Source: Gemmatimonadetes bacterium 2013_60CM_65_52 (GTDB lineage Bacteria; Gemmatimonadota; Gemmatimonadetes; Gemmatimonadales; Gemmatimonadaceae). Taken from it: 64,000 nucleotides of DNA. The notes below the pieces were generated by a model. It did no database searches. It had not been told where the DNA came from and worked only from the letters and a program-made list of their open reading frames with translations. Position numbers and translations under genes: made by a program. Location: NCBI GenBank assembly GCA_002215645.1, contig NGFI01000002.1, positions 327,406 to 391,405 of the forward strand, given 5' to 3'. This document shows positions 26,699 to 38,670 of the stretch, one piece after another. Within the stretch, counting starts at the first letter, position 1; every line of letters begins with the position of its first letter.

Positions 26699-27132
26699 TT
26701 CTCGAGCCAGAGCGTGACCGGCCCGTCGTTCACCAGCTCGACATCCATCATCGCGCCGAACTCGCCCGACTCGACCTTCGTGGTACGTTCGCGGAGCAGG
26801 CTGAGAAAACGCTCATAGAGTGGAATGGCCGAATCCGGGCGCGCGGCGTCGATGAAGCTCGGCCGCCGCCCTTTCGATGCGTCGCCGTAAAGGGTGAACT
26901 GCGAGACGACGAGCAGTGCGCCGTCCACCTCGGCGAGCGAGAGGTTCATCTTGTCCTCCGCGTCGGCGAAGAGACGGAGGCCGACGACCTTCTCGGCCAT
27001 CCAGGCGAGCGTTTCTTCCGAGTCAGTCTGCTTGAATCCGACGAGCAGCAGATATCCGCGCCCAATGCGCCCGGTGGCGCGGGTGCCCACGCGCACTTCG
27101 GCGCGCGAAACGCGTTGCAGGAGTAATCGCAC
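26695..27132 (-). CDS. dtd: D-aminoacyl-tRNA deacylase
   Basis: 145 aa, full length, GTG start at 27132 with AGG 2-4 bases upstream. Both family motifs are present: SQFTLYGD and the C-terminal NDGPVT. The enzyme removes D-amino acids mischarged onto tRNA, in the cytosol. It overlaps maf and follows glmS by 39 bp on the same strand, so the order glmM-glmS-dtd-maf reads as one transcript. Confidence 0.95.
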   Translation of the reverse strand: MRLLLQRVSRAEVRVGTRATGRIGRGYLLLVGFKQTDSEETLAWMAEKVVGLRLFADAEDKMNLSLAEVDGALLVVSQFTLYGDASKGRRPSFIDAARPDSAIPLYERFLSLLRERTTKVESGEFGAMMDVELVNDGPVTLWLEK

Positions 27133-27171
27133 GACCTGGTGGCCGGCGCGTTCGACGTTCTGTGACGCTCG

Positions 27172-28998
<1,827 letters not shown>

Positions 28999-29039
28999 GT
29001 GTCACGTTCCTTGGGTGATCGACCTGCTACAGTTCCCGT

Positions 29040-30419
29040 TCAGCGGCGCAGGGCGTCGAGCGGCTCGCGCGACCGACGCACCAGCTCCCGCGCCGAAGCA
29101 TCATCCGGCGCCTCCGCAATGACGCGGACGATGGGCTCGGTTCCCGACGGCCGCACGTGCACCCACCTGTCCTTCCACGACAAGCGGAGGCCATCCTGCG
29201 AGTCCACTGACGCATCCGGAAACGCGCTCCGAAGGGCGCCGTAGACCACGTCCAGACTGGCATCGGGACGCTCGAGCTTTTCCTTCACGATCACGTACCG
29301 CGGAAGGTCCGCGACGATCTCCGACAGTGGGCGACGCTCCTCCGCCAGCAGTTGCAGGAGCAGGGCCGTCCCAACGGGCGCATCACGCCCCAAATGTACC
29401 TCGGGGAGGATGACTCCCCCATTCCCCTCTCCGCCGATCGGCGCGCCGAGCTCTCGCATGCGCACCGCCACGTTCACCTCGCCAACAGGAGCGCGCACCG
29501 CCGCCACGCCCGCGGCACGCGCCACGTCATCAATCAGAAGACTGGTGGACAGGTTCGTCACGACGGGACCCTTCCGGTGCCGAAGCACCAGCCGCGCGGC
29601 GAGCGCCAGCGTGTAGTCCTCGCCGATGGCGCGACCTTCGTTGCTCACCAGCGCCAGGCGGTCGACATCAGGGTCGACGGCCAGCCCGATGTCGGCGCCG
29701 CTCGTCTTCACGAGCTGCTCGAGCTCTCCAAGGTTGGCCGGCACGGGCTCGGGCTCCCTCGGAAACCGGCCATCCGGCTCGAGATTGATGGCCACGACTT
29801 CGCAGCCGAGCCGATGGAGCAGCGCCGGCATGATCGTGGCGCCCGCGCCACGCACGCAATCCAGCGCGACCTTGAACTTCCTCGCGCGAATGGCCTGCGC
29901 GTCCACATACGGAATCGCGAGCACCGCATCGATGTGGCGGCTCGCGACTCCGTCATCCGTCGTCACCGAGCCGATCTCGTCCCACGAGGCGAACGGAATC
30001 CCCGTCTCCACGAGCGCGCGCATCGCCGTGCCCTCGGCCGCCTCGAGAAAGAGCCCGCTCGGGCCCACGCACTTGAGTGCGTTCCACTCGATCGGATTGT
30101 GGCTGGCCGAGAGCATCAGCCCGCCGGCCGCCTCGTGATGCTCCACCGCGAGCTGGCACCCGGGCGTGGTGGTGAGGCCGATGTCGATGACGTCGCATCC
30201 GGCAAGCTGCAGCGTCCCGGTCACGATGCGGTGGAACATGGGACCGGACACGCGGCTGTCGCGCCCCAGCACGATGCGCCGAGACGCTCCCTGGCGGATC
30301 GACCACGCGCCGAAGGCGGCCGCGTAACGCGCCACCACGTCAGGCGTAAGCGAGTCACCCACGCGCCCGCGAATCCCGGAAACGCTGACCATCAACGAGC
30401 CGCCGGACCGCTGCCCCAT
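29040..30419 (-). CDS. glmM: Phosphoglucosamine mutase-type phosphohexomutase
   Basis: 459 aa from ATG 30419, chosen because GGAG lies 5 nt upstream; the frame stays open further up and an internal ATG at 30392 is also possible. The phosphoserine loop is SASHNP (S106), the metal loop DPDVDR, and the sugar-binding region GGEGNGG. The N-terminus [14 protein letters not shown] resembles the archaeal-type phosphoglucosamine/phosphomannomutase branch. Position directly before glmS supports glucosamine-6-P to glucosamine-1-P conversion, though phosphomannomutase activity cannot be excluded. Confidence 0.85.
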   Translation of the reverse strand: MGQRSGGSLMVSVSGIRGRVGDSLTPDVVARYAAAFGAWSIRQGASRRIVLGRDSRVSGPMFHRIVTGTLQLAGCDVIDIGLTTTPGCQLAVEHHEAAGGLMLSASHNPIEWNALKCVGPSGLFLEAAEGTAMRALVETGIPFASWDEIGSVTTDDGVASRHIDAVLAIPYVDAQAIRARKFKVALDCVRGAGATIMPALLHRLGCEVVAINLEPDGRFPREPEPVPANLGELEQLVKTSGADIGLAVDPDVDRLALVSNEGRAIGEDYTLALAARLVLRHRKGPVVTNLSTSLLIDDVARAAGVAAVRAPVGEVNVAVRMRELGAPIGGEGNGGVILPEVHLGRDAPVGTALLLQLLAEERRPLSEIVADLPRYVIVKEKLERPDASLDVVYGALRSAFPDASVDSQDGLRLSWKDRWVHVRPSGTEPIVRVIAEAPDDASARELVRRSREPLDALRR

Positions 30420-30478
30420 GCCCGCTCCGTCAAAGGGAAGCCGAAAGGTATTCTGGCCCCCTGACCCGGCAAGCGCGT

Positions 30479-32302
30479 TTGGCGCTTGTCGGTGATGGTC
30501 CCGCATCGGTAGCTTCGTCACGCGGCGCGCGCGGCGCGGCGTTTCACTTTTCTCGACAGCATCGCACCCTGATAGCCTCTCGCGGCGCCATCCGGTTTCC
30601 CGTACGGCTCAAGATGGCCGCCCTCGCGGGCGGTACCGTCATCATTACCGTCGCGGTGCTGCTCGTTCCGGGGTACGCGGGTGTGCGCACGGCGCTGACG
30701 CGGGTGGACGGAGAGCGGCTGCTGGCAATTGCCCGCGCCGTGGTCGAGCAGATTCCGGCGTCGTCTCTTACCCAGCTCGATTCCGTGGGCACGAGAGTCG
30801 AATCATTCGAGACTGCCACAGCGGAACCCGTGCGCCGAGTGCGGGGCGACAACATGCAGACCGCCGGGGCGGCGGACGAGCACCTGGAAGTGATCACGCT
30901 GCTACGCGACGCCGGTGGTCGGTACCGAGTCGCCGCGCGAAGCGATGGGAGCGGAGCGGGTCTCGAGTGGACACCGCCGGCAGAACTTGCTGAGCCGCTG
31001 AGCGCCGGCCGCGCAGCATCCACGGGATTTTACGACGTGAATGGCGAGTCGGTGATTTCGGCAGCCATGCCGATCATCACGCCGGATCGCCGCGTGGCGG
31101 GCGCAGTGGTTGTGACGAGCAGTGCCGCCACCGTGTTTGCGGCAGCACGCCGAGCCGAGCTTTCCCTCCTCGCCTACGCGCTGCTGGCGCTGGCCATCGC
31201 CATCACCGTCGCGTTCTGGGGCGCCGGACGATTTACGCGCGGCATGTTCGAGCTCTCTCGGCAGGCGGAGGCAATCGCACAGGGACAATTGCAGGCGGAG
31301 GTTGCTTTCGAGTCGGACGACGAAGTCGGGCATGTTGCGGCGTCGTTCCGGGAAATGACGCGCGGGCTTCGCCGGCTGGTGGCGGAGCTTGACGCCAGCG
31401 CCGTGGATGTCGCCGCAACGGCCGAGCAGCTTGCGGCAAGCGCCGAGCAGATGAGCGCTTCGACGCAGGAGGTACGCGGGGCGGCGGTGGCCATTGCTGA
31501 CGCGGCAGCCGGCCAAATGCGCGGCGTCAACAAGGCGTCCGACGTGTCCAGCCGGGTTGCGACGCGCGCAGCCGCCGTGGCAAGCCACGCAGAACAGGCG
31601 CGTTCGGCCGCCGATGTCGCCCAACGTACCACGCAGCGCGGCACCGTCGCGGCGGGTGAAGCGTTGCAGGCGATGGCCGAGATCTCTGCGGTCACGGGCG
31701 CGGCAGTTCCTTCGGTCGTGGAGCTCGGCGAGAAGTCGCAGCAGATCGGCAAGATCACCGACGTCATCGGCGCGATTGCCCGCCAGACGAATCTTCTCGC
31801 GTTGAACGCGGCCATCGAAGCATCGCGCGCCGGAGAGCACGGCAAGGGCTTCGCCGTGGTGGCGGATGAAGTGCGCAAGCTCGCGGGCGAAAGCGCGCGC
31901 GCGCTGGGCCAGATCCGGCGGCTGGCCGCCGAGATCCGAACGAGCGCCGTCCGCACCGAGGAGCAGATTCTCCAGGCCAGCGATCGGGTCACCACCGGCG
32001 AATCGGTCATCCGCGCGTCCGCCGAGGCACTGACGCAGATCGACAAGGAGATCGCGAGCGCGCGCGCGGCCGTGGATCGCATCGTCGAAGCAGCAGATGC
32101 CCAGCGCGGTGAGGCGGAGGCGCTCGCGCACGAGATCGAATCGCTCGCCTCGTCGGCCGAGGCGAATGCGACCACGGCGCAGCAGGTCAGCGCCGTCGTC
32201 CAGGAGCAGACCGCGGCAATGACGAACGTCGCGTCGTCCAGCCAGCAGCTCGCGAAGGTCGCGGAACGGTTGGAGAGTTCCCTCAGCCGATTCAAGACCT
32301 GA
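30479..32302 (+). CDS. Methyl-accepting chemotaxis protein
   Basis: Up to 607 aa. The start is uncertain: TTG 30479 opens the frame, ATG 30614 would begin inside the first membrane segment and drop the basic IRFPVRLK before it, so I keep the longer form. Topology: TM1 ~46-68, a periplasmic sensor region (~70-225), TM2 ~230-250, HAMP, then a long coiled-coil signalling domain with the conserved tip [19 protein letters not shown]. It should bind CheW/CheA; none is in this window. Ligand unknown. The gene is divergent from glmM. Confidence 0.9.
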   Translation: MALVGDGPASVASSRGARGAAFHFSRQHRTLIASRGAIRFPVRLKMAALAGGTVIITVAVLLVPGYAGVRTALTRVDGERLLAIARAVVEQIPASSLTQLDSVGTRVESFETATAEPVRRVRGDNMQTAGAADEHLEVITLLRDAGGRYRVAARSDGSGAGLEWTPPAELAEPLSAGRAASTGFYDVNGESVISAAMPIITPDRRVAGAVVVTSSAATVFAAARRAELSLLAYALLALAIAITVAFWGAGRFTRGMFELSRQAEAIAQGQLQAEVAFESDDEVGHVAASFREMTRGLRRLVAELDASAVDVAATAEQLAASAEQMSASTQEVRGAAVAIADAAAGQMRGVNKASDVSSRVATRAAAVASHAEQARSAADVAQRTTQRGTVAAGEALQAMAEISAVTGAAVPSVVELGEKSQQIGKITDVIGAIARQTNLLALNAAIEASRAGEHGKGFAVVADEVRKLAGESARALGQIRRLAAEIRTSAVRTEEQILQASDRVTTGESVIRASAEALTQIDKEIASARAAVDRIVEAADAQRGEAEALAHEIESLASSAEANATTAQQVSAVVQEQTAAMTNVASSSQQLAKVAERLESSLSRFKT

Positions 32303-32306
32303 GCGC

Positions 32307-33149
32307 TTGAGTAATCCGCTCGCGCTGCTCCCTCTCGCACTCGCCGCGGGCGGCGGACGAATCGGCACCGCGGGCGCGTCCGTCGATTTCGAGGCCCAGC
32401 AGCTCGTCGCCGCGGGAGTGACGCTCCTCCAGCGCAGCGCGCCGCTCGTTCGCGCCCTGAACCGCAGGCGCTCGGCCATCCTGCTGCCGACGTCGCCCTT
32501 GTTCGTCACCGCGCTGGCCGCGAGTGAAGGCCGCGGCGCAGTCCTTCTCGATCCGTTGGCCGCGCCAGCGGAAATCGCGTATCAGTGCGATGACGCCGGC
32601 GTTGGGGTAGTCTTTACGGTTTCGAGACTCGTCTCGCGCGCTCCGGGCGAGATCCCCGTCGTGCTGCTGGACGACGCGCCGCGCAGCGCACAGGTGCTGT
32701 TTGACGGACGCGCTCGAACCATCGATCTCGGCTCCCACTTCGGCCTTTCCCTCGAGGGGGAACGCGACGTCGCCGGCCGCGATGAGGAGGCCGTGGTCGT
32801 CTATACCTCCGCAACGCGCGAGATCCTCACGCATCGCGATCTCATCGCAGGTGCGCGCAATGCGCGAGAGGCGCTGGCGATCTCGCCGGAAGACCATGTC
32901 CTGACGTTGCTGCCGTTCTCGCAGCCTGTCGGCCTCACGATCGGCGGATCAGCGCCGTTGATGAGCGGCGCCCGCGTGACGACGATGGACCGATTTCAGC
33001 CCGCGAAGGTTGCGGAACTGCTCGAGGGCGACATCACCATTGTCGTGGGTGCTCCCGACGCATTTCAGGCGCTCGTTGGGACCATCGGTCGCAAGAACGA
33101 ATCGGTTGGACCGGCCTTTCGCCTCAGGTTGCCGCCCCGGCCGGAATGA
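32307..33149 (+). pseudogene. Half-length AMP-ligase (acyl-CoA synthetase-like) relic
   Basis: 280 codons from TTG 32307, 4 bp after the chemoreceptor stop. Residues ~30-260 follow the N-terminal part of ANL-superfamily AMP ligases, including the region after the P-loop (LPFSQPVGLTIG). The P-loop itself, normally YTSGTTGxPKG, reads YTSATREILTHR, so the nucleotide site is lost. The whole C-terminal half (the usual SGGAPL, YG-TE and hinge motifs) is absent: the frame stops inside the convergent HD-GYP gene, overlapping it by 26 bp. Family members have about 500 residues. I read it as a decayed gene; a repurposed non-catalytic protein is the alternative, since the frame is otherwise clean. Confidence 0.68.
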
Positions 33150-34197
33150 ACGACGGTACCCGCGGCACCAGCGTCAGGTTGCCGTTCTCGATCGCCGCCA
33201 CTGTCGCCTCGACGATTCGAGGATCGAACTGCGTTCCGCTGCAGCGCACGATCTCGGCGATCGCCGCCTCCAGCGTCAGGCCGTCGGGGCGATAGGGCCG
33301 GTCGCTCGTCATTGCGTCGAACGAGTCCGCCACGGCCGCAATGCGCGCCTCGAATGGAATTGCCTCACCGGCCAGGCGATCGGGAATGCCGCGGCCGTCG
33401 AACCGCTCGTGGTGCGACCGGACGATGTTGAGCGCGACCGGCGTCTCTCCGAGGAGCGGCGCCAGGATGCGCCAGCCTACCACGGGGTGCGTCATGATGT
33501 GCTCGTATTCCGCATCCGTGAGCTTGCCGGGCTTGTTCAGCACATCCTCGCGAACGCCGATCTTGCCGATGTCGTGGACATGGCCGCCGAGCTCGATCTG
33601 CCGCAGCAGCTCTCCGTCGAGACCGAGCTCGCGCGCGAGCACCACCGAGTAGTGGCTCACGCGTATCGAGTGGCCGCGCGTGTATGGGTCCTTGACTTCG
33701 AGCGCTTCGGCGAGGGACTGAATGCTCGCCAGGAACAGCTCCTCCAGACGCCGCGCCTGCACCGCCACCTTCTCCTGAAGGCTCTCCTGATAGCCGCGGT
33801 TCTCCACGAGCAGACGCCGTTTCTCGAGCGCCTGCGCGACCCGCGCACGGACCTCCTCGAGGTGGAACGGCTTGGTGAGATAGTCCATCGCGCCGATGGC
33901 GAGGCAGCTCACCGCGACCTCCACGTCGGCCACCGCGGTGATCATCACCACGGCGACGTCCGGCCAGCGGCCACGGATACGGCGGAGCAGCTCCAGACCG
34001 TCCATCTTGGGCATCCGGAGATCGCTCATCACGAGCGTCACCGGATATTGCTCGAGCTGCGCCAGTGCCTCTTCGCCGTTGCTCGCCTCGACGCACACGA
34101 AGCCGTCGTTGCGCATGAGGTGAACGAGCACCTGCCGCAGACGCGGCTCGTCGTCCACGATCAGACAGTACTGTGGCGGATTTCCTTCAGCTTGCAT
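33124..34197 (-). CDS. Response regulator with HD-GYP phosphodiesterase domain
   Basis: 357 aa from ATG 34197. Receiver domain ~10-130 with phospho-Asp in VMSDLRMP and the conserved Lys in LTKPF. A coiled-coil linker follows, then the HD-GYP domain ~175-345 with HVHDIGKIG (HD pair). The GYP motif is GRGIP instead of GxGYP (Ile for Tyr). HD-GYP enzymes degrade cyclic di-GMP, so this likely lowers c-di-GMP when phosphorylated. No histidine kinase is adjacent. No good ribosome site is visible at the start. Confidence 0.9.
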   Translation of the reverse strand: MQAEGNPPQYCLIVDDEPRLRQVLVHLMRNDGFVCVEASNGEEALAQLEQYPVTLVMSDLRMPKMDGLELLRRIRGRWPDVAVVMITAVADVEVAVSCLAIGAMDYLTKPFHLEEVRARVAQALEKRRLLVENRGYQESLQEKVAVQARRLEELFLASIQSLAEALEVKDPYTRGHSIRVSHYSVVLARELGLDGELLRQIELGGHVHDIGKIGVREDVLNKPGKLTDAEYEHIMTHPVVGWRILAPLLGETPVALNIVRSHHERFDGRGIPDRLAGEAIPFEARIAAVADSFDAMTSDRPYRPDGLTLEAAIAEIVRCSGTQFDPRIVEATVAAIENGNLTLVPRVPSFIPAGAAT

Positions 34198-34311
34198 GGA
34201 ACCCGTTGAGCAATGGAAGTTCGCGCAACAAAGGAGACGGCAAGCGCGCTCGCCGCTCCCCACCGCCCCGGTTAACTTGCCGGAGCCCTCACCTCAGGAA
34301 GCAGTATCGGC

Positions 34312-35481
34312 ATGACGCGCGTATACGACGACGACCTCGTCCCGGCCTTTGCAACCCGGGCCATCCATGCGGGACAGCGACCCGAGCCCCTGGCCGGCGC
34401 CATCATGACGCCGGTTTACCTGACGTCCACCTACGTGCAGGACGCTCTCGGGCACAATAAGGGCTACGAATACGCGCGCGGCAAGAACCCTACGCGCGAG
34501 GCCCTGGAGCGCAACGTGGCCGCGCTGGAGGGCGGGCGGCACGGCTTTGCGTTCAGCTCCGGCATGGGCAGCGTGGATTCGATCATGAAGCTGTTCCGCG
34601 CCGGCGATCATATCGTCTGCGGCGAGAACCTCTACGGCGGTGTGTTTCGCCTGTTCGACAAGCTGCTCCAGCATTTCGGGCTGAGCTTTTCCTGGGTGGA
34701 CACACGAGACCCGCAGGTCATCGCCGACGCCATGCAGCCGAACACGCGTCTCGTGTTCGTCGAAACGCCGTCGAACCCGTTGATGCGCCTCTGCGACCTG
34801 CGCGCTGCGGCCGACATCGCACACCGCCACGACGCACTCCTGCTCGTGGACAACACGTTCGCCTCCCCGTTCTTCCAGCGCCCCCTGGAGCTCGGCGCCG
34901 ACATCATCTACCACAGTACCACCAAATACCTGAACGGCCACTCCGACATGATCGGCGGCATGGTCGTCGTGAACGACGATTCGCTCGCCGAGCGGCTCCA
35001 GTTCATTCTCAACGCGGCGGGCGCCGTGCCCGGCCCGTTCGATTCATGGCTCGCGCTGCGAGGCACGAAGACGCTGCATCTTCGGATGCCGCGCCACGAC
35101 GCCAACGGCCGACAGATCGCCGGATGGCTGGCCGAACGCCTCGGCGAGGAGCGCGTGATCTACCCCGGTCTCCCATCGCACCCCCAGCACGCCCTGGCCA
35201 AGTCCCAGATGTCGGGCTTCGGCGGCATGATCTCGGTGGAGCTCGGAACGAAGGAGAAGGCGAACGAAGTGCTCACCCGCTGCCGCTTGTTTTCCCTGGC
35301 CGAGTCGTTGGGCGGCGTCGAGAGCCTCATCAGCCACCCGGCGTCGATGACGCATGCAAGCGTGGATCCGGAACGCCGAGCCCGGCTGGGCATCACGGAG
35401 GGACTCATCCGGCTGTCCTGCGGGGTCGAGGACGTGGGCGACCTTCTGGCCGATCTCGAACACGCATTCCACGTGGTGTGA
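34312..35481 (+). CDS. PLP-dependent Cys/Met metabolism enzyme (cystathionine gamma-synthase/lyase type)
   Basis: 389 aa, ATG 34312. Fold-type I PLP enzyme of the MetB/MetC/CGL family: YEYARGKNPTR, SSGMGSV, ENLYGGVFRL, and the PLP lysine in HSTTKYLNGHSD. The C-terminal SLGGVESLISHPASMTHA is characteristic. It acts in transsulfuration between cysteine and methionine; synthase, gamma-lyase and beta-lyase cannot be told apart by eye. AGGA stands before the start. The 5' neighbour is divergent (HD-GYP). Confidence 0.93.
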   Translation: MTRVYDDDLVPAFATRAIHAGQRPEPLAGAIMTPVYLTSTYVQDALGHNKGYEYARGKNPTREALERNVAALEGGRHGFAFSSGMGSVDSIMKLFRAGDHIVCGENLYGGVFRLFDKLLQHFGLSFSWVDTRDPQVIADAMQPNTRLVFVETPSNPLMRLCDLRAAADIAHRHDALLLVDNTFASPFFQRPLELGADIIYHSTTKYLNGHSDMIGGMVVVNDDSLAERLQFILNAAGAVPGPFDSWLALRGTKTLHLRMPRHDANGRQIAGWLAERLGEERVIYPGLPSHPQHALAKSQMSGFGGMISVELGTKEKANEVLTRCRLFSLAESLGGVESLISHPASMTHASVDPERRARLGITEGLIRLSCGVEDVGDLLADLEHAFHVV

Positions 35482-35555
35482 CCGGCACCGCGGCTGACAC
35501 CTTCCGGAACCCGGTCGCGTAGGACCAGTCATCTTCCGCCAGCGAGCACGGAGCC

Positions 35556-36557
35556 ATGCCTACGCCACTGCCTCAGATCTCCTCCCTCGCCTGGGAGCAT
35601 CCCGCCGATCGCGCCGCCCTCGAGACGTTGCGCGCCATACCGGGATTCGAGGAGATCATCCGGAAGGCGGCGACATTTCTCAGCGAGCGCCGCGTGAGGC
35701 AGATCTTTCTCGCGAACGCCGTCCTGGTGGGACCGGCGCAGCGGCCGCAGCTCGACGCCCTGCTCACCGATGTGCTCACCACGATGGATTGGCAGAGGCG
35801 TCCGGAGCTGTACGTGACGCAGTCGCCCGCCGTGAACGCGTACGCCATCGGCTACGCAGATCCATTCATCGTCATGACGTCGGGAGCCCTCGAGCTGCTG
35901 GAAAGCGACGACGAGCGCCGCTTCCTCATCGCGCATGAGCTGGGGCACATCATGAGCGGCCACATGACGTACCGCACCATCGCGCTCGTCATCATGACGC
36001 TCGGCACGTTGGCCATTCTGCCGGTGGGCCTCGCCCTGCTTCCCTTCCAGCTCGCGCTGCTCGAGTGGCATCGGAAGAGCGAGTTCTCGAGCGACCGCGC
36101 GGCGCTGCTCGCGCTCCAGGATCGCACGGTCGCGCAGCGGGCATTTCTGCGTCTCGCGGGCGGCCGCGATTTCGGGGATGCCTCCAGTGTCGAGGCGTTC
36201 ATGGCGCAGGCCGGCACGTACGACACCTCCGGCGACACCTGGGACAAGGTGCTGCGTCTCTTCAACACCGCGTTCCGCGATCACCCGTTTCACACCGTGC
36301 GCGCGGCGGAGCTGGAGCGCTGGCGCGCGAGCGGCGAGTACGACGCAATCATCGCGGGCGCCTATGCGCGGCGCGGTGCCGAACAGCACGACCTCGGCGA
36401 CGACTGGCACCGCGCGGCGGCGTATTACTCCGGGCGAGCGGAGAATGCCGCGGCGAGCGTTCGCGACGCGCTCGATCGCGCGAAGGCCGCGTTCAACGAT
36501 GCCTTCCGCGGGCCGACAGAACCTCCGCCGCCTCCGCCGCCAACTTCGCCGGAGTGA
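35556..36557 (+). CDS. M48-family zinc metallopeptidase
   Basis: 333 aa, ATG 35556 with CGGAG just upstream. The HExxH zinc motif is AHELGHIMSGH. Next comes a hydrophobic double segment (TIALVIMTLGTLAILPVGLALLP), then WHRKSEFSSDRAAL with the third zinc ligand region (SxxxE...D). No signal peptide. The C-terminus is Pro-rich (PPPPPPTSPE). M48 peptidases (HtpX/Ste24 relatives) act on membrane or misfolded envelope proteins. Substrate unknown. Confidence 0.88.
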   Translation: MPTPLPQISSLAWEHPADRAALETLRAIPGFEEIIRKAATFLSERRVRQIFLANAVLVGPAQRPQLDALLTDVLTTMDWQRRPELYVTQSPAVNAYAIGYADPFIVMTSGALELLESDDERRFLIAHELGHIMSGHMTYRTIALVIMTLGTLAILPVGLALLPFQLALLEWHRKSEFSSDRAALLALQDRTVAQRAFLRLAGGRDFGDASSVEAFMAQAGTYDTSGDTWDKVLRLFNTAFRDHPFHTVRAAELERWRASGEYDAIIAGAYARRGAEQHDLGDDWHRAAAYYSGRAENAAASVRDALDRAKAAFNDAFRGPTEPPPPPPPTSPE

Positions 36558-36582
36558 ACTCCGGCGTGGCGGAGGAGCGCAG

Positions 36583-36588
36583 TATATT
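36583..36588 (+). promoter_or_regulatory. Putative -10 box of purD
   Basis: TATATT ends 8 nt before the purD ATG at 36597, with no Shine-Dalgarno between. Confidence 0.38.
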
Positions 36589-36596
36589 TCTCCGCC

Positions 36597-37871
36597 ATGC
36601 GCGTTCTGATCGTCGGAGGCGGTGGTCGCGAGCACGCGCTCGCGTGGAAGTTGAAAACGGACAGTCCCTCGATCGAGCTCATCGCGGCGCCGGGTAATCC
36701 CGGCATCGCGGAATTGGGGGAATGCGTCGCCGTCGCGGCGACGGATCTCGAGGGCCTTCAGCAGCTCGCCCGCAATCGCGCGGTCGATCTCACCGTCGTG
36801 GGGCCGGAGGCGCCGCTTTCCCTCGGCATCGTCGATCACTTTCGCGCGGCCGGCCTTCCCATTTTCGGACCCACGCGTGCCGCCGCGGAGATCGAGACGT
36901 CCAAGGCGTTCGCAAAGCGTCTCATGCTCGACGCCGGAATTCCCACCGCTCGGGCCGAAGTGCACACGGAGGTGGGAGCGGCAAAGGCCGCCGCCAGAAC
37001 GCTCGGCTCGCCCATGGTCATCAAGGCATCGGGCCTCGCGAGCGGCAAAGGTGTCATCATCTGCCGCACGATCCAGGAGGCCGATACCGCAATCGAGGAG
37101 ATGCTCGGCGGCGATCGCTTCGGCGAAGCGGGGCACGAGGTGTTGGTCGAGGAGTTCATGTCGGGAGAGGAGCTCTCCGTTTTCGCGATTACCGACGGTG
37201 AGCGCTTCGTGACGCTTCCGGCCTTGCAGGACCACAAGCGTCTTCTCGATCAGGACCGAGGCCCGAACACGGGAGGCATGGGAGCCTACGTGCCGGTAAC
37301 GCTCGACGCGCCGAGTGGACAAGCCGAGCGAATCATCGACGCGACGCTCACGGCGCTGCGCGAGCGTGGGCGCCCGTTCACGGGGCTCCTGTACGCCGGC
37401 CTGATGCTCACACGGGACGGCTTCAAGGTGGTGGAGTTCAACTGTCGCTTTGGCGATCCCGAGACGCAGGCACTGATGCCCGTGCTCGACGTCGAGCCGG
37501 ATCTGCTCACGTTGATGACCGTCGTGGCGCGAGGAGACGGCCTTCCGCCGACGCGCGCCCGCGCGCAGGGTGTGTGCGTGACCACCGTGCTCGCCGCAGC
37601 GAACTATCCGGAGACGCCACGTATGGGCGACGTCATCTCCATCGGCAGTGCGGCGCCGGGCGTCGTGGTTTTTCACGGGGGAACAGCGCGCGATGCGGAC
37701 GGACAGCTCGTCACGGCAGGCGGCCGAGTACTGGCGGTCAGCGCGGTCGGCGCGACCATGATGGACGCCCGCCGCCGCGGCGCCGAAGCGGCCGATGCAA
37801 TCCGGTTCGCTGGCATGCAGCGGCGCTCCGACATCGGCTGGCGAGAGATTGCCCGAGCTTCCGGAAACTGA
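36597..37871 (+). CDS. purD: Phosphoribosylamine-glycine ligase
   Basis: 424 aa, full length ATP-grasp enzyme. N-terminal MRVLIVGGGGREHALAW is diagnostic; the ATP-grasp shows KASGLASGKGV, and the metal site FNCRFGDPETQ is intact. It ligates phosphoribosylamine with glycine in purine synthesis. The 3' end overlaps the TTG start of mutM by 23 bp. A TANNNT box lies 8 nt before its start. Confidence 0.97.
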   Translation: MRVLIVGGGGREHALAWKLKTDSPSIELIAAPGNPGIAELGECVAVAATDLEGLQQLARNRAVDLTVVGPEAPLSLGIVDHFRAAGLPIFGPTRAAAEIETSKAFAKRLMLDAGIPTARAEVHTEVGAAKAAARTLGSPMVIKASGLASGKGVIICRTIQEADTAIEEMLGGDRFGEAGHEVLVEEFMSGEELSVFAITDGERFVTLPALQDHKRLLDQDRGPNTGGMGAYVPVTLDAPSGQAERIIDATLTALRERGRPFTGLLYAGLMLTRDGFKVVEFNCRFGDPETQALMPVLDVEPDLLTLMTVVARGDGLPPTRARAQGVCVTTVLAAANYPETPRMGDVISIGSAAPGVVVFHGGTARDADGQLVTAGGRVLAVSAVGATMMDARRRGAEAADAIRFAGMQRRSDIGWREIARASGN

Positions 37872-38670
37872 GACGATCGCCCGCGATCTCGATCGCGAGC
37901 TGCGGGGACGGAGAATTCTCGACGTCGCCGTGCGCCGAGCCGACGTGCTCCGCGAGGTGACTCCGCAGGAGCTTCGGCGTCGCCTTCGTGGAACGGACGT
38001 CGTTCGCGTCTGGCGCCGGGCCAAGCTGGTGGTGCTCGATCTCGGGAACACCGAGCGACTCGTCGTGCAGCCGCGCTTTACGGGTGCCCTGCTCCTCAGC
38101 CCAATTCCCCCGGACGAGGCTCAGTATTCGACGCTCGATCTCTCCCTGGACGATGGCCGTCGTCTCCACTACAGAGACATTCGTCGCCTGGGAACCGTGA
38201 GTCTGATGGGAAAAGAGCGCTTTGCCGCCTACACGAGTGGATTGGGCGCGGAGCCTCTTGACCAGGGATTCACGCCGGCGCATCTATCGGGAATTCTTCG
38301 GGGGTCCACGCAGGCAGTGAAAAAAGTGCTCATGGATCAGCGCCGGCTCGCTGGAGTCGGGAACATCTACGCGAACGAGGCCTGTTGGCGGGCCGGCGTC
38401 GACCCGTCACGCTCCGCGGATTCGATCGGCGCTGACGAGGTGGCGGCGCTCCATGAGGGCATCGTCTCGGTGCTGCGCGAGTCCATTGCTGCGCGTGGTA
38501 CGTCATTCCGCGACTTCATCGACCCCAGCGGCTCAGCCGGAGGCTTCGTGACCTCGCTCGCGGTGTACGGGCGCGGCGGCCAGCCCTGTGTCAGGTGCGG
38601 TGCGCGGTTGGTGGAGACGCACGCCATCGACGGACGTTCGACGGTCCTGTGCGCGCGCTGTCAACGGTAG
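37849..38670 (+). CDS. mutM: Formamidopyrimidine-DNA glycosylase
   Basis: 273 aa from TTG 37849, which gives the obligatory N-terminus MPELPETETI: after Met removal, Pro is the catalytic amine and the following Glu is required. Upstream codons in the frame are purD shadow. H2TH region GVGNIYANEA and the C-terminal zinc finger CVRCGAR ... CARCQR are present. The enzyme excises 8-oxoguanine and nicks abasic DNA. It is followed closely by a UvrC-like gene, so two repair genes sit together. Confidence 0.95.
   Translation: MPELPETETIARDLDRELRGRRILDVAVRRADVLREVTPQELRRRLRGTDVVRVWRRAKLVVLDLGNTERLVVQPRFTGALLLSPIPPDEAQYSTLDLSLDDGRRLHYRDIRRLGTVSLMGKERFAAYTSGLGAEPLDQGFTPAHLSGILRGSTQAVKKVLMDQRRLAGVGNIYANEACWRAGVDPSRSADSIGADEVAALHEGIVSVLRESIAARGTSFRDFIDPSGSAGGFVTSLAVYGRGGQPCVRCGARLVETHAIDGRSTVLCARCQR

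Noticed and set aside
28999-29039. glmS ribozyme
   Set aside because: The gap before glmS is only 41 bp and lacks the ribozyme's fold.
35529-38051. 840-codon minus-strand open frame across the M48 peptidase and purD
   Set aside because: Antisense shadow of two well-supported genes, with Arg/His/Asp-rich composition and no motif.
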